Assembly: GCA_013152625.1 (NCBI GenBank)
Contig: JAADFY010000025.1
Coordinates: 8,587 to 16,129, forward strand
Direction of reading: 5' to 3'
DNA: 7,543 bases
DNA from: Alphaproteobacteria bacterium
GTDB lineage: Bacteria > Pseudomonadota > Alphaproteobacteria > Rhizobiales > Devosiaceae
Shown here: piece by piece, positions 5,281 through 7,543 of the stretch
How the letters are laid out: every line of letters begins with the position of its first letter
How positions within the stretch are numbered: the first letter of the stretch is position 1
The notes under the pieces: model-generated
Told to the model about the DNA's origin: nothing
What the model saw: the letters and a program-made list of their open reading frames with translations, nothing else
The model's database searches: none
Made by a program: the position numbers and the translations under genes

Positions 5281-6579
5281 ATGAGCATACCCGTCATCCG
5301 CGACATTGAAATCGACGACACGCTCAAAGGGGTACCCTGGGGCACAAAGCCGTTTTTGTTGCGCGACGTTGCCAGACGCGGCTGGAATGTTCTGGCCGGA
5401 GATTTGCCGCTCCCCATCGCTGTGATCAAAAAAAGCGCCCTGGAAACAAACAGCGCCTGGATGCGCGCTTTTTTGAAAGATACCGGCGCCCTTTTGGCCC
5501 CCCATGGCAAAACCACCATGTGCCCGCAATTGTTTCATCGCCAGCTCGATGATGGCGCCTGGGGCATTACTCTGGCCAGCAGTGCCCAGATGCAGGTGGC
5601 CCGCCGGTTTGGCGTTTCGCGCATTTTACTGGCCAACCAGCTTGTGGGCCAAAGCGCCATCGACTTTATATTTGGCGAACTCAAGAATGACCCCGACTTC
5701 GATTTTTACTGTCTGGTGGACAGCGTTGAAGGGGTGGACGAACTGGCTACGGCAGCGAAAAATGCCAATATCGGCCGCCCCTTGCAGGTTCTCGTTGAAG
5801 GGGGGATTGCCGGGCGCCGAACCGGATCGCGCAACCTCGAACAGGCTTTGTTGGTGGCCCGGGCTGCGTCAAATGCCCGCCCGTATCTCGCCCTGCGCGG
5901 CGTGGAGGGGTTCGAAGGCATGATCAGCGCCCCCACCGAGCACGAAACAGCCGCCTCGATCACCCGTTTCCTGACTTTTTTGGGTCAGATTGCTCAGTCC
6001 TGCGAGACGGAGAACCTGTTTGCGCCCGGCCCGGTTATTCTAAGCGCCGGGGGTTCGGCCTTCTACGATCTGGTGGTCAAAATCTTCGGTGATCTCCATC
6101 TTGAAGCCAAAACCGAAGTGATCATCCGTTCGGGCTGTTATCTTACCCACGATGCCATCATGTACCATGATTTCATCGACCAGATGCGCCGCCGCGAACC
6201 CGGTTCCCGCCGCTGGGGCACCCCGCCACGGGCGGCGCTGGAAGTGTGGGGGCTGGTCCAGTCGCGCCCCGAACCGGGCCGCGTGATTGTAAATATCGGC
6301 AAACGGGATGCCAGCTACGACGCCGGCCTGCCAAAACCGTTTGCCTGGGCCCGGTCCGGTGAAAAGACCGCGCCCCAATCCATGCCATCGGGGCATGTCA
6401 CGGTGGAGATGAACGACCAGCACCTGTTTATGGATGTGCCCGCAAATTCTCCCCTCGGCCTGGGAGATCGGGTCGGTTTTGGCATTTCCCACCCCTGCCT
6501 GACCTTTGACAAATGGCAGTTCATTCCCGTCGTTGATGACCAGTACACCGTGGTCTCGGCGCTGCGGACTTTCTTTTAG
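5281..6579 (+). CDS. PLP-dependent amino acid deaminase, D-serine dehydratase-like (fold type III)
   Basis: Predicted cytosolic enzyme of 432 aa that eliminates water and ammonia from a hydroxy-D-amino acid (D-serine or D-threonine) to give pyruvate or 2-oxobutyrate. It belongs to the alanine racemase N-terminal fold / DSD1-like family, whose members use PLP plus a metal. The N-terminal barrel (about 40-300) contains APHGKTTMCPQLF, where K77 is the expected Schiff-base lysine. It also has the DDGAWGITLAS, ILLANQLVG and DFYCLVDSV blocks typical of proteins annotated as amino acid deaminase. The C-terminal beta domain has H404-P-C406 in GISHPCLTFDKW, matching the His-x-Cys metal pair of eukaryotic-type D-serine dehydratase. 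The ATG at 5281 lies 8 nt after the IclR stop; longer in-frame starts lie inside the IclR gene. No strong ribosome binding site is visible, only A-rich sequence. D-threonine aldolase activity is the main alternative. Its partner is the RidA gene 47 nt downstream. Confidence 0.9.
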   Translation: MSIPVIRDIEIDDTLKGVPWGTKPFLLRDVARRGWNVLAGDLPLPIAVIKKSALETNSAWMRAFLKDTGALLAPHGKTTMCPQLFHRQLDDGAWGITLASSAQMQVARRFGVSRILLANQLVGQSAIDFIFGELKNDPDFDFYCLVDSVEGVDELATAAKNANIGRPLQVLVEGGIAGRRTGSRNLEQALLVARAASNARPYLALRGVEGFEGMISAPTEHETAASITRFLTFLGQIAQSCETENLFAPGPVILSAGGSAFYDLVVKIFGDLHLEAKTEVIIRSGCYLTHDAIMYHDFIDQMRRREPGSRRWGTPPRAALEVWGLVQSRPEPGRVIVNIGKRDASYDAGLPKPFAWARSGEKTAPQSMPSGHVTVEMNDQHLFMDVPANSPLGLGDRVGFGISHPCLTFDKWQFIPVVDDQYTVVSALRTFF

Positions 6580-6626
6580 GATCAACACCAAAAGGGCCAA
6601 TGGGGCCCGGACCAGGAGCAATACAA

Positions 6627-7001
6627 ATGAGTAAACATGCCATAGGCGGCGACAGCGATCAGGGCCTGCCTTTTTCAAAAGCCATCCGCGCCGGTGATTT
6701 TGTCTATTTGTCCGGCCAGGTTGCGTTTGACGCCAGCGGTCAGCTTAACGAGGGCGGCATCGAAGACCAGACCCGCCAGACCATGGAAAATATCAAAACG
6801 GTGCTGGCGCTGGCCGGCTGCGAGCTGTCGGATGTGGTCAAGGTCAACGTCTGGCTGGACGACGAACGCGACTTTGGCCGCTTTAATGCAACCTATGCCA
6901 CGTATTTCAAAACCGACCCGCCGGCCCGCTCCACGGTCCAGTCCAATCTCATGATCGACGCAAAAATCGAGATCGACTGCGTGGCCTACAAACCGGTCTA
7001 G
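6627..7001 (+). CDS. RidA/YjgF/YER057c/UK114-family enamine/imine deaminase
   Basis: Small cytosolic protein of 124 aa, the usual RidA length, expected to form a trimer and hydrolyse reactive enamine/imine intermediates released by PLP-dependent deaminases. Visible family blocks are FSKAIRAGDFVYLSGQVAFD (16-35), the QTRQTMENIKTVLALAG helix (48-64), VVKVNVWLDD (70-79) and the signature region around PPARSTVQ. R101 in that block matches the conserved arginine that binds the substrate carboxylate, and E115 in KIEID is the likely conserved acidic residue. The start at 6627 is supported by AGGAG (6614-6618), 8 nt upstream. Lying behind a D-amino acid deaminase, it probably clears 2-aminoacrylate or 2-aminocrotonate made by that enzyme. 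The exact RidA subfamily cannot be told by eye. Confidence 0.92.
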   Translation: MSKHAIGGDSDQGLPFSKAIRAGDFVYLSGQVAFDASGQLNEGGIEDQTRQTMENIKTVLALAGCELSDVVKVNVWLDDERDFGRFNATYATYFKTDPPARSTVQSNLMIDAKIEIDCVAYKPV

Positions 7002-7051
7002 CGTACACTTTGGTCCACGTGCGGAACTCGATTGAAGCAGTAATGAACCGG

Positions 7052-7068
7052 CGGTGGCAGACCCACCG
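7052..7068 (+). terminator. Short hairpin downstream of ridA-like gene, possible terminator
   Basis: CGGTGG (7052-7057) and CCACCG (7063-7068) form a perfect 6-bp stem with a CAGAC loop, followed by ATTTAGT. The T-tract is poor, so termination is only possible, not shown. It lies 50 nt after the ridA-like stop. Confidence 0.3.
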
Positions 7069-7082
7069 ATTTAGTCCGGGGT

Positions 7083-7106
7083 GGTGCGAGCATAGGGGCT
7101 CGCACC
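7083..7106. repeat. Perfect 9-bp inverted repeat (strong hairpin)
   Basis: GGTGCGAGC (7083-7091) pairs exactly with GCTCGCACC (7098-7106) around the 6-nt loop ATAGGG. There is no following T-run, so it does not look like a factor-independent terminator. It abuts the larger palindrome that starts 5 nt downstream. Confidence 0.8.
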
Positions 7107-7111
7107 TCGCT

Positions 7112-7206
7112 GTCATTGCGAGGCGCAATAGCAACGAAGCAATCCAACTTCCAACAAAGAAATCAAACTGGATTGCCGCGCTCCCCAACAGGTCGCTCGC
7201 AATGAC
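7112..7206. repeat. Dispersed nested palindromic repeat element (MITE/REP-like), 95 bp
   Basis: The outer arms GTCATTGCGAG (7112-7122) and CTCGCAATGAC (7196-7206) are perfect 11-bp inverted repeats. The inner arms GCAATCCA (7139-7146) and TGGATTGC (7169-7176) are perfect 8-bp inverted repeats around a 22-nt centre. The tips and the GAAGCAATCCA motif match, from memory, a palindromic intergenic repeat seen in many copies in diverse proteobacterial genomes. The parts between the arms are only partly complementary, so this copy looks degenerate. Multiplicity in this genome cannot be judged from one window. Across the whole 288-bp spacer (7002-7289) I see only inverted repeats and no supported gene. 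Confidence 0.75.
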
Positions 7207-7229
7207 GGGAAAACACCCAAACCGCGCCG

Positions 7230-7246
7230 GGCCACCGGAAGTGGCC
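7230..7246 (-). terminator. GC-rich hairpin downstream of the VOC gene, possible terminator
   Basis: GGCCAC (7230-7235) and GTGGCC (7241-7246) form a 6-bp stem with a 5-nt loop. Read on the minus strand it lies 44 nt past the VOC stop and is followed, after about 12 nt, by a modestly T-rich stretch (GGTTTGGGTGTTTT). Weak as a classical terminator. Confidence 0.3.
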
Positions 7247-7259
7247 GGACCGTTTCCGT

Positions 7260-7279
7260 CTTAACCTGAAGCAGTTAAG
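7260..7279. repeat. Inverted repeat CTTAAC/GTTAAG
   Basis: CTTAAC (7260-7265) and GTTAAG (7274-7279) are a perfect 6-bp inverted repeat with an 8-nt spacer, 11 nt past the VOC stop codon. It could be an AT-rich hairpin or a short protein-binding palindrome; nothing decides between them. Confidence 0.4.
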
Positions 7280-7289
7280 GTGCCGGCCT

Positions 7290-7543
7290 TCATCCCCGAT
7301 TGGCCAGCATCAACTCATAGCGGTGGGTGGCGATTTCGATCACATTGCCGAACGGGTCCTCACAATAGCAGACCTTGATTTCTTCCTCGGGGATCAGCAT
7401 CAGGATTTTCGAGCGCTGAAGGCCACCCTCCCGGACGATCTCGGCCACTTTACCCTCGATGTCCGGGTCAGTGATCGCGATATGGAAAAACCCGTTTTTC
7501 CAGTATTCCATGGTGTCCTCGCGCCGTTCGGGTTTGGGTTCGA
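7290..7543 (-). CDS. VOC/glyoxalase-fold family protein, C-terminal part (cut by window edge)
   Basis: The visible 83 codons plus a stop are the C-terminal part of a vicinal-oxygen-chelate fold protein; the frame stays open to the right edge, so the start is outside the window. The pattern GFFHIAITDPDIE (H encoded at 7482-7484), then DPFGNVIEIATHRYE, is the usual second beta-alpha-beta-beta-beta module. The histidine and the glutamate of VIEI are typical metal ligands. An internal ATG at 7509-7511 is in frame, but residues upstream (EPKPERREDT) read as ordinary coding sequence, and the module would lack its partner half if translation began there. Substrate and exact subfamily (glyoxalase I-like, dioxygenase or resistance-type) cannot be told. 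It faces the RidA gene across the hairpin-rich spacer. Confidence 0.82.
   Translation of the reverse strand, partial: EPKPERREDTMEYWKNGFFHIAITDPDIEGKVAEIVREGGLQRSKILMLIPEEEIKVCYCEDPFGNVIEIATHRYELMLANRG

Noticed and set aside
6594..6608. Small hairpin GGGCC-AATGG-GGCCC between the deaminase and ridA-like genes
   Set aside because: Only 5 bp of GC-only pairing in a GC-rich background and no T-run; it may slightly modulate translation but cannot be supported.
6040..6678. 212-aa open frame antisense to the deaminase gene
   Set aside because: It overlaps completely conserved deaminase sequence (including the HPC metal motif) and its translation shows no family features.
7010..7264. 84-aa open frame in the right-hand spacer
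   Set aside because: It runs straight through the palindromic repeat and hairpins, and has no domain or conserved-looking pattern.

Overview
The window reads as a chromosomal segment of an alphaproteobacterium. It is GC-rich, with many GCC/GCG codons. A pgsA gene is followed a little further on by moaD and moaE, and from memory the order (uvrC)-pgsA-moaD-moaE is common in that class. A dispersed palindromic repeat whose tips read GTCATTGCGAG / CTCGCAATGAC lies near the right end. The exact genus cannot be told from the sequence.

Region 1 (about 61-3382, all on +) is a dense run of five genes: a two-part membrane protein with a CDP-alcohol phosphatidyltransferase domain plus an extra membrane half, pgsA, a HAD-IIB hydrolase, moaD and moaE. 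The first three are nearly contiguous: a 1-nt gap (if pgsA starts at its first ATG), then an ATGA overlap. They look like one translationally coupled unit. PgsA makes phosphatidylglycerophosphate at the inner membrane. The membrane protein before it carries the same catalytic signature. The HAD enzyme is a phosphatase of unknown substrate. Together they could be an anionic-phospholipid module (PGP synthesis, dephosphorylation, a second phosphatidyl transfer), but the roles of the two flanking genes are inferred. MoaD and MoaE form molybdopterin synthase and are unrelated in function.

Region 2 (3433-4122, -) is a Tat-type secreted L,D-transpeptidase (YkuD domain), convergent with moaE. It is divergent from region 3 across a 286-bp gap. 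That gap holds a plausible sigma70-type promoter interleaved with palindromic half-sites, just ahead of the regulator gene.

Region 3 (4409-7001, +) is a D-amino-acid catabolic cassette: an IclR-family regulator with an unusual charged N-terminal tail encoded by a 12-bp tandem repeat, a fold-type III PLP amino acid deaminase (D-serine dehydratase-like), and a RidA-family enamine/imine deaminase. The deaminase should release the reactive enamine/imine that RidA hydrolyses, and the regulator probably controls both.

Region 4 (7002-7289) has no convincing gene but is packed with inverted repeats, including a 95-bp nested palindrome. Region 5 (7290 to the right edge, -) is the C-terminal part of a VOC/glyoxalase-fold protein cut by the window end.

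Most genes belong to recognisable families. The least explained parts are the C-terminal membrane half of the first gene, its coupling with pgsA and the HAD phosphatase, the repeat tail of the IclR protein, and the hairpin-rich spacer near the right end.
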